NCBI GenBank assembly: GCA_963712835.1
Contig: CAVQJJ010000010.1
Coordinates: 1 to 64,000 of the forward strand
Length of the DNA: 64,000 nt
DNA from: DATARH01 sp963712835
Lineage (GTDB): Bacteria > Pseudomonadota > Alphaproteobacteria > ATCC43930 > CGMCC-115725
Direction of reading: 5' to 3'
The first letter of the stretch is position 1; each line of letters begins with the position of its first letter. A program made the translations under genes and the position numbers. The notes beneath the pieces are model-generated. The model had not been told where the DNA came from. It was given only the letters and a program-made list of their open reading frames with translations, and searched no databases. This document shows positions 28,509 through 38,940 of this stretch, one piece after another.

Positions 28509-29807
28509 GTGAATACGGCGGCCCCGCTGCTGCGCGCCACCGCGGTCTGCAAGACCTACCGCACCCCCGACCATATCGGTCGGCTGGTGCTCGACCATCT
28601 CGACTTCACGTTGCGCGAGGGCGAGATCGTCGCGATCCTCGGCAAATCCGGTTCGGGCAAATCGACCTTCCTGCGCATTCTCGCCGGTCTCATACCGCCG
28701 AGCGATGGCGGCGTGCAGTATCGCGGCCAGACCGTGGTCGAGCCGGCGCACGGCATCGCGATGGTGTTCCAGAGTTTCGCGCTGTTCCCATGGCTGACCG
28801 TGCTGGGCAACGTCGAACTGGGCCTCGAAGCAAAGGGCATCGCCGCCGCCGAGCGGCGGCGTCTCGCGGTCGAAGCGATCGACCTCATTGGGCTCGACGG
28901 CTTCGAGAACGCCTATCCGAAGGAGCTGTCCGGCGGCATGCGGCAACGCGTCGGCTTTGCCCGCGCGCTGGTCGTCAACCCCGACATTCTGCTGCTCGAC
29001 GAGCCGTTCTCTGCACTTGACGTGCTGACCGCCGAGACGTTGCGCAATGACCTCTTGGATTTGTGGAGCGAGAGCCGCATCCCGACCAAGGGCATCCTGA
29101 TGGTCTCGCACAATATCGAGGAGGCGGTCGAGATGGCCGACCGCATCCTGATCTTCGGCAGCGACCCCGGACGCATCAATGCCGAGATCCCGGTGCCGAT
29201 GGCGCATCCGCGCGTTTGGGACAGCCCGCAATTCCGCCAGATCGTCGACCAGGTCTATGGGTTGCTAACGACAGTTCCGGGACGCGACGGACGGCGCGGC
29301 GTCAAGGCCGAGCCGATCAGCGTCGGCTATCGCCTGCCCGACGCCGCGGTGCAGCAACTCACCGGCCTCATCGACAGCCTCGGCGAGCCGCCGTTCAACG
29401 GCCATGCCGACCTGCCGCATCTCGCCGACGAGGCGAGCCTCGACGACGACGAGCTGTTCCCGCTGCTGGAAGCCTTGCAGCTTTTAGGCTTCGCCCATGT
29501 CAGCGGCGGCGACATCGATCTGACCGCGGTCGGCCGGCACTACGGCGATGCCGACATGCAGGAGCGCAAACAGATGTTCGCCGATGCGGTCATGAAGCAC
29601 ATTCCGCTGGCGTCGCATATTCGCCGGGTGCTCGACGAACGCCCCGGCCACCGGGCGCCTGCCGCGCGCTTTCTGCGCGAGCTGGAAGACCACCTCTCCG
29701 AAGAAGAGGCCGAGCGCGTGCTCGACACCCTCATTAATTGGGGACGGCACGCGGAAATCTTCGCCTATGACGCCGACGACGACGTGCTGAGCCTCGAGAA
29801 TTTCTGA
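28509..29807 (+). CDS. ABC transporter ATPase with AAA-associated C-terminal domain
   Basis: 432 residues. The N-terminal half is a NitT/TauT-type ATPase: Walker A ILGKSGSGKSTFLRILAG, Q-loop VFQSFALFPWLTV, signature ELSGGMRQRVGFARAL, Walker B ILLLDEPFSALD and switch VSHNIEEAVEMAD. The second half (about 190 residues; LTGLIDSLGEPPFNGHADLP ... LEDHLSEEEAERVLDTLINW) is the AAA-associated C-terminal domain (PF09821 type), a winged-helix-like module of unknown regulatory role. GTG 28509 was chosen for its AGAGGA eight bases upstream; a TTG at 28461 overlapping the permease stop is possible. Works with the preceding permease. Confidence 0.92.
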   Translation: MNTAAPLLRATAVCKTYRTPDHIGRLVLDHLDFTLREGEIVAILGKSGSGKSTFLRILAGLIPPSDGGVQYRGQTVVEPAHGIAMVFQSFALFPWLTVLGNVELGLEAKGIAAAERRRLAVEAIDLIGLDGFENAYPKELSGGMRQRVGFARALVVNPDILLLDEPFSALDVLTAETLRNDLLDLWSESRIPTKGILMVSHNIEEAVEMADRILIFGSDPGRINAEIPVPMAHPRVWDSPQFRQIVDQVYGLLTTVPGRDGRRGVKAEPISVGYRLPDAAVQQLTGLIDSLGEPPFNGHADLPHLADEASLDDDELFPLLEALQLLGFAHVSGGDIDLTAVGRHYGDADMQERKQMFADAVMKHIPLASHIRRVLDERPGHRAPAARFLRELEDHLSEEEAERVLDTLINWGRHAEIFAYDADDDVLSLENF

Positions 29808-29818
29808 GGCGGGGCGGG

Positions 29819-30292
29819 CTACATCGGCGCGTTCATCTCGGCGCGCGCGATATTGGCGGGGACGACCCAGGTGTAGAACGTATCGCGCTGGAATTGCGTC
29901 TTGTCGCCGCTCGACATGAATGTCGGATCGTCGAGTATCTTGACGTAGATCGTCTGTCCGGCGGCGAGGTTCACGTCTCGCGCCTGATTGGTGTCCACGC
30001 CGTAGCTTTCGGGAGCGACGCGGTAGCCCCCCGGCGCTACATCGACAAAGGCCGGCCCGTCGCCGGGCAGCACGCTTACCGCGCGCGCTCCGTTAAGATC
30101 GACATTCGCGACGTTGCGGCTGAGCGAGGGGTCCCAGACGCGATAGAACCAGATCCGCGCTTGTCTCGGCGGCAGCAGTCCGGGCGCGACCGAGGCCGTC
30201 CGCTGCACGGGAACGCAGCCGACAAGCAGCAGCAAGCCGAGCAAGCCGGCAGCGCGTTTCAGGCGCTTCTTGGAATCGAGGCTGGCGAACAT
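29819..30292 (-). CDS. Putative lipoprotein, DUF2846-like
   Basis: 157 residues. The lipoprotein signal ends GLLGLLLLVGC, lipobox VGC with Cys near residue 26. The mature part (RQARIWFYRVWDPSLSRNVA, VLPGDGPAFVDVAPGGYRV, GQTIYVKILDDPTF) follows the pattern of DUF2846-type envelope lipoproteins with a small beta sandwich. The function is unknown. Converges on the ABC ATPase gene with an 11-base gap, and diverges from a second small lipoprotein. Confidence 0.75.
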   Translation of the reverse strand: MFASLDSKKRLKRAAGLLGLLLLVGCVPVQRTASVAPGLLPPRQARIWFYRVWDPSLSRNVANVDLNGARAVSVLPGDGPAFVDVAPGGYRVAPESYGVDTNQARDVNLAAGQTIYVKILDDPTFMSSGDKTQFQRDTFYTWVVPANIARAEMNAPM

Positions 30293-30504
30293 GGCCTTCC
30301 TCCTCTGCGATTGTCCGAGGGCGTTGCCCGCAGGTCTAGGCAAAGGTTCGGACCCACGCGGCCTCGGAGGTTAAACCAGTCAAGCGCGTTCGACGCGGCT
30401 TGGCAAAACACGCTTTCGCGACCCGCGGCCGATCGCATCGGCTCCTGGCGGCGCGGCGAGCGCGGATATAAACTTCCGGCGCTGTCGTCGTCGTGGGGCT
30501 GAGA

Positions 30505-30780
30505 ATGCGTTACTGGTTGCCCTTGTGGCTTATCGCTGTGTTGCTAACCGGGTGCGGCGGGCCGAACCAGGCCGATGCCGTACAAATCGGCGAGCGGATG
30601 TACCGCATCGAGAGCCCGCCGATCGCTGGCGGCGCGATCGGTCCCAACCAACGTCTGGCGCAGCAGCTCTGTCCCGGCGGCTATCGCGTGCTCGACGATA
30701 AGGCTCATAAAGGCGGGCTCGACCGCGCCGATTGGTACGAGCAGGGCACGACGACGATCTGGGTCGTCAAGTGCATCTAG
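30505..30780 (+). CDS. Small putative lipoprotein, unknown function
   Basis: 91 residues. Signal MRYWLPLWLIAVLLTGC with lipobox LTGC and lipidated Cys at residue 17. The mature part has two more cysteines (QLCPGGYRV, VVKCI). The layout (short signal, Cys in LCPGGYRVLDDKAHKGG, C-terminal ITVV-like strand ending in Cys) is similar to the small lipoprotein at 6124-6387 (QFCARYERIPVLHETKEDNA ... FCVKP), so the two may be distant relatives. A GTG four codons upstream is an alternative start. Converges on lysS. Confidence 0.7.
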   Translation: MRYWLPLWLIAVLLTGCGGPNQADAVQIGERMYRIESPPIAGGAIGPNQRLAQQLCPGGYRVLDDKAHKGGLDRADWYEQGTTTIWVVKCI

Positions 30781-30783
30781 CGG

Positions 30784-32262
30784 CTAGCGCGGACGCATCG
30801 TCGGGAAGGCGATGACGTCCCGGATCGACGGGCTATCCGTCAGCAGCATGACCATCCGGTCGATGCCGAGGCCGAGGCCGCCGCAGGGCGGCAAACCGTA
30901 TTCGAGCGCTGCGACGTAATCCTCGTCCAACGGTTGGGCTTCCTCGTCGCCGGCGGCGCGCGCCTGCATTTGGGCTTCGAACCGCTGGCGCTGGTCGATC
31001 GGGTCGTTGAGCTCAGAAAACGCATTGGCGACTTCCCAACCGTAGACATAGGTCTCGAAGCGCTCCACAAGCCGCGGATCGTTGCGGTCGGCTTTGGCGA
31101 GCGGCGAGATGTCGCGCGGAAAACCGGTGACATGCACCGGCTGGATCAGCGTGTCCTCGACCTTGGCGGCAAACGCCGCCTCGAGCGCGTGCCCCCAACT
31201 CGGCACGTCGGGATCGATGTGCAGCTTACGCAGTGCGTCGCGAGCGCCGGCCGTGTCGAGCGCGAGGAAGTTGATACCGGTCGCCTCCTCCACCAGCTCG
31301 GCCATCGAGCGGCGCGGCCAGGGCGACGCCAGGTCGATGTCGGTGCCGCCATAGCTGACCTTGCTGCTTCCGGTGATGCGTTCGGCCAGATGCACTATCA
31401 GCGTCTCGGTCAGTTCCATCATCGCCGTGTAGTCGACATAGGCAATGTAGATTTCAAGCGAGGTGAATTCCGGGTTGTGGCGCGGCGACAGCCCCTCGTT
31501 GCGAAAGCAGCGGTTGATCTCAAATACCCCGTCGGCGAGGCCGCCGACGATCAGTCGCTTCAGATGCAGCTCGGGCGCAACGCGCAGAAAGAGGTCGATG
31601 TCGAGCGCATTGTGATGCGTGACGAACGGCTTTGCCGAGGCGCCGCCCTGGATGGTGTGCAGCATCGGCGTCTCGACTTCGAGATAGCCGCGGGCCGAGA
31701 GGAAGGCCCGCATCTCGGAGAGGACGCGACTCCGTCGGCGAAGCGTCTCACGGCTTTGCGGGTTGACAATCAGGTCGACATAGCGCTGGCGATAGCGCAA
31801 CTCGATATCGGCTAGGCCGTGAAATTTCTCCGGCAGCGGCCGCAGCGCCTTGGCCAGCACGGTGATCGACGCGGCGTTGACCGTCAATTCGCCGCGCGGC
31901 GTGCGCCGCACCTGGCCTTCGACGCCGATCAAATCGCCGATGTCGAGGAGCTTCAACAGCGCCAGCCCATCGGCCGGAAGATAGTCCTTGTGACCGAAAA
32001 TCTGGATCTTTCCCGAGACGTCATGCAAATCGATGAACATACCGCTGTTGCGCACCGCGCGGACACGCCCGGCGATGCGCACCGTATCGCCGGTTTCGGT
32101 GCCGGCGGGCAGCTCGGCATAGCGCGCGTCGAGCGTCGCCGCTTCGTCAGTGCGCGCAAAAGCGACCGGATAGGGATCGATGCCAAGCTCGCGCAGGGCC
32201 TCGAGCTTGCCGAGACGTACCGAGCGCAGCGGGTCGTCGTCCTCCTGTTGACCGTCACTCAT
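30784..32262 (-). CDS. lysS: Lysyl-tRNA synthetase, class II
   Basis: Charges tRNA-Lys. 492 residues: N-terminal OB-fold anticodon-binding domain (TVRIAGRVRAVRNSGMFIDL, GKIQIFGHKDY) and class II catalytic core with motif 2 FEINRCFRNEGLSPRHNPEF and motif 3 GGLGLGIDRMVMLLTDSPSI, then the terminal RDVIAFPTMRPR. ATG 32262 gives the normal N-terminus. The YddA-like transporter is 16 bases upstream on the same strand and probably co-transcribed. Confidence 0.97.
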   Translation of the reverse strand: MSDGQQEDDDPLRSVRLGKLEALRELGIDPYPVAFARTDEAATLDARYAELPAGTETGDTVRIAGRVRAVRNSGMFIDLHDVSGKIQIFGHKDYLPADGLALLKLLDIGDLIGVEGQVRRTPRGELTVNAASITVLAKALRPLPEKFHGLADIELRYRQRYVDLIVNPQSRETLRRRSRVLSEMRAFLSARGYLEVETPMLHTIQGGASAKPFVTHHNALDIDLFLRVAPELHLKRLIVGGLADGVFEINRCFRNEGLSPRHNPEFTSLEIYIAYVDYTAMMELTETLIVHLAERITGSSKVSYGGTDIDLASPWPRRSMAELVEEATGINFLALDTAGARDALRKLHIDPDVPSWGHALEAAFAAKVEDTLIQPVHVTGFPRDISPLAKADRNDPRLVERFETYVYGWEVANAFSELNDPIDQRQRFEAQMQARAAGDEEAQPLDEDYVAALEYGLPPCGGLGLGIDRMVMLLTDSPSIRDVIAFPTMRPR

Positions 32263-32278
32263 CGCCGTTTCTTGTCCC

Positions 32279-34009
32279 TTATTTCGCCGCCACCTCGGAG
32301 ACCCTGTCGCGGCCAAGATCGATGACCGCGCTGTGGAATCGCTTCAGCGAGCGATGGTGGCCAACGCTGACAATGGTCGGCCGCCACTCAGCTTCGCGCA
32401 ACAGGCGATAGAGCGCGTTCTCCCCCGCTTCGTCGAGCGCCGAGGTCGCCTCGTCGAGAAACACGATTTCGGGCCGCATCAACAGCGCGCGCGCGAAGCC
32501 CAACCGCTGCTGCTCGCCGCCCGACAGGCGCTGCGCCCAGTTACTGTCCTCGTCTAGATGGCCGACGAGGTGGGCGAGACCCACGGCACGCAACGCATTC
32601 GCCATCGTCTCGCGATCCGGTCGCACCTTGCCGGGGTATTTGAGCGCGTCGGCCAGCGTACCAAGCGGCAAATAAGGCCGCTGCGGCAGGAACAGCACCG
32701 TGCCCTCGGCAAGGCGAATGCGACCACGGCCGAAGGGCCAAAGTCCGGCGATCGCGCGCAGTAGCGTGCTTTTGCCCGAGCCGGTCGGGCCAGTGATCAG
32801 AACCGGGTTATCGGCGCCACCGGCGAGCGACACATCGCGTTGCAGCGGAACGCCGTCGGGGAGATCGAGGTCAAGCGCGCCGACCTCGACGCCAGAGCCG
32901 CCGCGCGCGATCGCGATCGGCCGCTCCGCCTCCTGGGTTTCGACAATCGCGGCGATCCGGCCGTGGAAGCCGGCGAGACGTTCGACCACCGCCTGGTATT
33001 CGGCGATCGACGTGTAGCTGTTGACGATGAACGACAGCGCGTCCTGCACCGAGCCGAAGGCCGATATCACCTGCATTAGGCCGCCGAGTTGGATCGTCTT
33101 GGCGAAAAACGACGGGGCCGCGCAGAGGAATGGGACGATGATCGCGACCTGCGCGTAGGAGGTCGTGAACCACGACAGTTTCTTGCGCCGCAGGATGAGA
33201 TCCCACCAATTGCCGACCACGCGGCCGAAGCGGTGGTCGAACACACTGTATTCGTGACTCTCCCCGCCATAGAACGCGACGCTCTCCGCATGCTCGCGCA
33301 ACCGCACCAGGCTGAAGCGAAAATCGGCCTCGAAACGCTGTTGGTTGAACATCAGCCCGACGAGCGGCCGGCCAATGATCTGCGCCAGCCAGGAGCCGAT
33401 TCCTGCGTAAATGAACGCGGCGAAGACCAAATAGGCCGGTATCTCGAAACTGTGCCCGCCCCACAGCGGCACGGTGATCGACGGCGACAGGTTCCACAAG
33501 ATCAGGATGAAGGAGAACAGCGTCACGACGGAATTGAGCAGCCCTATCGATAGGCTGATACTGAGCGTCGCGAAGCTGTCGAGATCGTCCGCGATGCGCT
33601 GGTCGGGGTTGTCGGTCGTCGACTGGTCGATCTGGATGCGATAATAGGCTTGATGGCTGAGCCAATCCTTGAGCGAACGTTCGGTCAGCCAGCGGCGCCA
33701 GCGGATATGCAAAATCTGACTGAGATAAAGCTGGTAGACGCCGACGACGACCCACACCGTGGCGAGCATGCAGAACACGGCGAACTGCCACCAAAAGCGC
33801 GGCCAGTCATATTCCTGCAGCGCGTCATAGAAATCGCGGTTCCACAGGTTGAACCGGACACTGAGGTAGACCGCGCCAAGGTTAAGCGCGACGACTGCGA
33901 CAAGGAGCCCGATCGCGGTCCATTTCTCTTCCGACCGCCAGTAGGGCATCGCGAGCTTCCACGCCTCGCGCAGGAATCCCGCCTTCGCCATGACCTTCCG
34001 TACCCTCAT
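32279..34009 (-). CDS. YddA/SbmA-type ABC transporter (fused permease and ATPase)
   Basis: 576 residues. The N-terminal ABC_membrane_2 (SbmA/BacA-like) domain has about six helices, with FNLWNRDFYDALQEYDWPRF, DNPDQRIADDL and FNQQRFEADFRFSLVRLREH as typical blocks. The C-terminal ATPase has Walker A ITGPTGSGKSTLLRAIAGLW, signature LSGGEQQRLGFARALL and Walker B IVFLDEATSALDE. Family members transport or export vitamin B12-like compounds, peptides or lipids; the substrate here is not known. ATG 34009 has a good GGGAGAGG eight to nine bases upstream. Divergent from mmcB with only 29 bases between starts. Confidence 0.9.
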   Translation of the reverse strand: MRVRKVMAKAGFLREAWKLAMPYWRSEEKWTAIGLLVAVVALNLGAVYLSVRFNLWNRDFYDALQEYDWPRFWWQFAVFCMLATVWVVVGVYQLYLSQILHIRWRRWLTERSLKDWLSHQAYYRIQIDQSTTDNPDQRIADDLDSFATLSISLSIGLLNSVVTLFSFILILWNLSPSITVPLWGGHSFEIPAYLVFAAFIYAGIGSWLAQIIGRPLVGLMFNQQRFEADFRFSLVRLREHAESVAFYGGESHEYSVFDHRFGRVVGNWWDLILRRKKLSWFTTSYAQVAIIVPFLCAAPSFFAKTIQLGGLMQVISAFGSVQDALSFIVNSYTSIAEYQAVVERLAGFHGRIAAIVETQEAERPIAIARGGSGVEVGALDLDLPDGVPLQRDVSLAGGADNPVLITGPTGSGKSTLLRAIAGLWPFGRGRIRLAEGTVLFLPQRPYLPLGTLADALKYPGKVRPDRETMANALRAVGLAHLVGHLDEDSNWAQRLSGGEQQRLGFARALLMRPEIVFLDEATSALDEAGENALYRLLREAEWRPTIVSVGHHRSLKRFHSAVIDLGRDRVSEVAAK

Positions 34010-34038
34010 TCCCAAGAACCTCTCCCACTCGGCTCACG

Positions 34039-34515
34039 ATGACCAGCAATTCCGCATTTCAGGACGTGCCGACCGCGGAAACGCCGATCGCGTCGCTGCT
34101 CGCCCGCGGTGTCTGCCGCACGCTTGAGCAGCTAGGCTACGCAAGCCTCCTCGAGTTCCCGCTCGCGAACGGACAGCGCGCCGACATCCTCGCGCTTGGC
34201 CGCGGCGGCGAGTTGGCGATCGTCGAGATCAAAAGCTCCGTTGCCGATTTCCGCGCCGATCGCAAATGGGCCGGGTATCGCGACTTTGCCGACCGTTTCT
34301 ATTTTGCCGTCCCTAACAACTTTCCCACGGCGCTCATCCCCGAGGAATGTGGCCTCATCGTGGCGGACGCCTTTTCTGCCTCCTTGATCCGCGACGGCGC
34401 CGGCGGCGTTTTGGCGCCGGGCCGACGCCGCGCGATGACGCTTCGTTTTGCGCTAATTGCGGCGTCGCGGCTGCGCCGACATGTTGATCCGCAAGCCGGC
34501 CTCGCCGGGCTCTGA
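34039..34515 (+). CDS. mmcB: MmcB family DNA repair protein
   Basis: 158 residues of the MmcB/DUF1052 family described in Caulobacter as a damage-induced DNA repair factor. A PD-(D/E)xK-like nuclease core is seen: NGQRADILALGRGGELAIVE followed by IKSS (D...ExK), then FADRFYFAVPNNFPTALIPE and GLIVADAF. The family is alphaproteobacterial, which supports the taxonomic call. Its last 63 bases overlap the 3' end of the opposing rfaE1 gene. Confidence 0.9.
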   Translation: MTSNSAFQDVPTAETPIASLLARGVCRTLEQLGYASLLEFPLANGQRADILALGRGGELAIVEIKSSVADFRADRKWAGYRDFADRFYFAVPNNFPTALIPEECGLIVADAFSASLIRDGAGGVLAPGRRRAMTLRFALIAASRLRRHVDPQAGLAGL

Positions 34516-35487
34516 GCGCGCCTCGCCGGCGAGCGCCGCGGCCAACTCCCCAGCGGACGCCACCGCGGTTCCGGTCTTGCCGCTAACGATGCCGACCGCG
34601 AGCCCGGCGAGGTGCGCCGCTTCGCTGAGCGTGAGCCCGGCGCCGAGCCCCGCGGCCAGCGCCGCCACCGCGGTGTCCTCGGCACCGCCAGGATCGTAAT
34701 TGTCGCCATGTGCCGGCGTCTCGAAGACAGCGCTGCCTCGCGGTTCGACCAGGATCAGGCCGTCGCGTGCCAGCGAGACCAGCACCGCCCTAAACCCGCA
34801 GCGCTCGATCAGCGCGCGCGCCGCGGCGACGATCTCGGCCTCGCTAGTTGCCGGCATCCCGGTCGCCTCTCCCAGCTCGCGGCGGCTCGGCATCAGCACG
34901 TCGGCGCCGCGGTAGCGGATGTGGTCGCCGCCTTTCGGCTCGATGACAACTTGCGCGCCCGCTTCTTTGGCTTCCTTGATGATCTCGAACGCAACTCCGT
35001 CGGTCATTACGCCCTTGGCGTAATCCGAGATGACTACGACATTGTGGCTTGTTACCAGTTCATGCGTGAGGCGCAGAAAATCGTCACGAATATAGGGACC
35101 GAGCGGGATCGCACTCTCCCAATCGGCGCGCAGCAAATGCTGGGTCGAGATAAAACGCGTCTTAACGGTGGTCTTGCGCTGCAGCTGGACCAGCGCATGG
35201 ATTTCAGCGCCGTCGAGCTCCGCCAGGAGGTTCTGCACCTCGCGCCCGGCATCGTCATTACCGACGACCGAGACGAACGAGAAGCCGGCGCCCAGTGCCG
35301 CGAGATTGCGCACGACATTGCCGGCGCCGCCCAGGCTGCGCGTCTCGCTGTCGACCGCGAGCACCGGTACCGGCGCTTCGGGCGAGACCCGGCCGACCTC
35401 GCCGTAGACGTAATGGTCGAGCATTACATCGCCGATGCACAGCACCCGCGCGGCTCGCAGCCGGTCGATATCGATCGTCATTCGCAC
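34453..35487 (-). CDS. rfaE1: D-glycero-beta-D-manno-heptose-7-phosphate kinase (RfaE domain I), variant active site
   Basis: PfkB-family sugar kinase that phosphorylates heptose 7-phosphate for LPS core synthesis. 344 residues covering only the kinase half of bifunctional HldE; no adenylyltransferase domain follows. Family blocks: CIGDVMLDHYVYGEVGRVSP, LGGAGNVVRNLAALGA, ISDYAKGVMTD, IEPKGGDHIRYRGADVLMPS. The anion-hole/catalytic motif reads DPGGAEDT, where the family has (D)xTGAGDT: Asp271 (catalytic base) is kept but the neighbouring Gly is Glu270. MPSRRE replaces TPNxxE as well. It may have reduced or altered activity. The 3' end overlaps mmcB. Confidence 0.85.
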   Translation of the reverse strand: MRMTIDIDRLRAARVLCIGDVMLDHYVYGEVGRVSPEAPVPVLAVDSETRSLGGAGNVVRNLAALGAGFSFVSVVGNDDAGREVQNLLAELDGAEIHALVQLQRKTTVKTRFISTQHLLRADWESAIPLGPYIRDDFLRLTHELVTSHNVVVISDYAKGVMTDGVAFEIIKEAKEAGAQVVIEPKGGDHIRYRGADVLMPSRRELGEATGMPATSEAEIVAAARALIERCGFRAVLVSLARDGLILVEPRGSAVFETPAHGDNYDPGGAEDTAVAALAAGLGAGLTLSEAAHLAGLAVGIVSGKTGTAVASAGELAAALAGEARSEPGEAGLRINMSAQPRRRN

Positions 35488-35498
35488 CCGTTATCCGG

Positions 35499-36008
35499 TC
35501 AGCCGGCTCGTGTGCGGCGCAGCATAACGTAAAGCGCCCCGCTTCCGCCATCCTGCGGCTGCGCCGTGGCGATCGCCAGCAGATGCGGGCGAAACTCGGG
35601 CTCGTCGAACCAGCGCGGCACCGCGCTTTTCAATACACCGCCGCCGACACGGCCTCGGCCAGTGATGACGAGCACGCAGCGCTTGCCGTCGGCCCGCGAT
35701 GCCCGGATGAAAGCGGCGAGCGCGCGATGCGCCTCGGCCTGGGTCATGCCATGCAGGTCGAGCCGCGCCTCGATCTCGTGCTTGCCGCGCTTCAGCCGCT
35801 CGGCATTGGCGCGATCGATGCCGGCGAAGCGATCGAGGGCCAGCGGCGGCGCCGGTTTGGCGGCCGGCGAAGGAGGCGCCGGAACCGTAGCTTTCTTGTC
35901 AGGCGGTTTCGGCGCGGGTGCGGGCGGCGGCCCAGGACGCGGCGCGAGGCGCTTGACGTCGCGCATCGCCCGCTGCCACAGCGCCCGGTCAGTGCCGGCC
36001 TTCGCCAT
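35499..36008 (-). CDS. Smr domain protein
   Basis: 169 residues. A basic N-terminus and a Pro/Ala-rich linker (residues about 25-55) lead to a C-terminal Smr (small MutS-related) domain: IEARLDLHGMTQAEAHRAL, VLVITGRGRVGGGVLKSAVP and GGSGALYVMLRR. Smr domains have nicking or RNA endonuclease activity in some proteins. In many alphaproteobacteria this gene directly follows mltA; here lutABC stand in between. Overlaps lutC by 20 bases. Confidence 0.92.
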   Translation of the reverse strand: MAKAGTDRALWQRAMRDVKRLAPRPGPPPAPAPKPPDKKATVPAPPSPAAKPAPPLALDRFAGIDRANAERLKRGKHEIEARLDLHGMTQAEAHRALAAFIRASRADGKRCVLVITGRGRVGGGVLKSAVPRWFDEPEFRPHLLAIATAQPQDGGSGALYVMLRRTRAG

Positions 36009-36680
36009 CGACGAGGATCACATGCAACCGGCGCGGGCCGTGCGCGCCGAGCTCGATGCGTTGCTCGATATCGCCGGTGCGCGACGGGCCGGTGATGAAA
36101 TTGACGGTGCGCGGCAGGCCCCACAGCTTGTCGGTGGCTTGGGCGCGCAGCAAATCCCAGCCATCTTCGTAGCTGGCGACGACCTGGCCGGCGCGCAGCA
36201 CGACGATATGCGTATCGGGCAGGAAATTGAGCGTCGTCGGCGTCGCCTCGCCCGAGGCCAGCATCAAGGTGCCGGTCTCCGCCACGGCCGCGAGGCAAGG
36301 CGTCAGCGATACCGCATCGCCCGGCTCCGCCTTGCCGCGACGGATTTGCAACAACGGGCGATCGGCCCAAGGCAACGCGCCGAGACCCGGATCGGGCGCG
36401 ATCTTCACCTCGGCCGGCAGATTTTCGGCCGCAAGATAGCGCGCGACCTCGACCGGCACGCCACTATCCGAACCGACGCGCGCCACCGTGGCCTGCACCG
36501 CCTCAGCCATCTCGACGAACAGGTCGACCCGGCCGGCCAGGTCGAGCGCGGCCGCGCGCGCCGGGATCAGATTGCGGCGATGCACGGCGACCCGCTCGGC
36601 GGCCTCGGCCGCGCTCGCGGCGGCACCACCGTCTCGTCGGAGGCTGCGGCGGATGGCACCAAGTATGTCGTCGCGGGCGC

Positions 36681-36684
<4 letters not shown>
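35989..36684 (-). CDS. lutC: Lactate utilization protein C
   Basis: 231-residue LUD-domain protein, third component of the LutABC L-lactate-oxidising complex (lactate to pyruvate). Typical blocks: MSARDDILGAIRRSL at the start, LAAVAETGTLMLASGE, TTLNFLPDTHIVVL and NFITGPSRTGDIEQRIELGA with the terminal HGPRRLHVILVD. ATG 36684 overlaps the lutB stop (ATGA). Confidence 0.95.
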
Positions 36685-38108
<1,424 letters not shown>

Positions 38109-38118
38109 CCCTGGCCGC

Positions 38119-38889
38119 CTAATGATCCCGCGGCGCGCCGATCGGCGGCACGATGTCGGTCATGTCGGCGAGGACCTCGGCGACATGTCGCGCCTGGACC
38201 CGGCTGCCGGCGCGCGACAGCTTGCCGGCGACCTGCAGCAGGCAGCCGAGATCGCCGGCAAGCACGCAATCCGCACCGGTCGCCACGATGTCGGCGATCT
38301 TATCGCTCGCCATCTTGTCGGAGATGTCGGGGTATTTGACCGCGAAAGTGCCGCCGAAGCCGCAGCAAATCTCCGCGCCGGGCAACTCGCGCAGCGCGAG
38401 GCCCGCCACAGAGTCGAGCAGCCGGCGCGGCTGCGCCCTGACCCCCAGCTCGCGCAGGCCCGAGCAGGAATCATGATACGTCACGCTCTGCGCACATCGC
38501 GCGGCGACCATCGTCATCCCGCGAATATCGGTGAGGAACGATACCAGTTCGTAGGTGCGCGCGGCCAGTTCCTCCGCCTGCAGCAGCGTTGCCGGCTCGT
38601 CGGCGAACATCTCCGGATAATGTACCCGCACCATCCCGGCGCAGGAGCCGGAGGGGGCGACGACATAGTCGTAACCGGAAAAGGCGGCGATCGCCTGGCG
38701 GGCGATCGCCTTGGCGTCGGCCTTGTCGCCGGAATTGTACCCCGGCTGGCCGCAGCAGGTCTGCGCGCGCGGCACCTCGACCGTGCAGCCCGCCGCCTCG
38801 AGCAGCTTCACCGCGGCAAAGCCGATGCTCGGCCGAAACAGATCGACAAGGCAGGTCACCAGCAGGGCGACCCGCGCCGGCTCGGCCAT
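38119..38889 (-). CDS. lutA: Lactate utilization protein A (Fe-S oxidoreductase)
   Basis: 256-residue LutA/YkgE with two cysteine-rich CCG domains: VPRAQTCCGQPGYN at about residue 45 and LPGAEICCGFGGTFAVKYPD at about 170, plus TYHDSCSGLRELG, as expected for a heterodisulfide-reductase-like Fe-S binder. ATG 38889 was chosen because GGGAG lies eight bases upstream; a GTG three codons earlier is too close to that site. First gene of lutABC. No lactate permease or LutR regulator is adjacent, so control is unknown. Confidence 0.95.
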   Translation of the reverse strand: MAEPARVALLVTCLVDLFRPSIGFAAVKLLEAAGCTVEVPRAQTCCGQPGYNSGDKADAKAIARQAIAAFSGYDYVVAPSGSCAGMVRVHYPEMFADEPATLLQAEELAARTYELVSFLTDIRGMTMVAARCAQSVTYHDSCSGLRELGVRAQPRRLLDSVAGLALRELPGAEICCGFGGTFAVKYPDISDKMASDKIADIVATGADCVLAGDLGCLLQVAGKLSRAGSRVQARHVAEVLADMTDIVPPIGAPRDH

Positions 38890-38940
38890 TCTCACCACTC
38901 CCGTTTTCCGGCCTGCAACATACGGAGGCCGTGACGTAAA

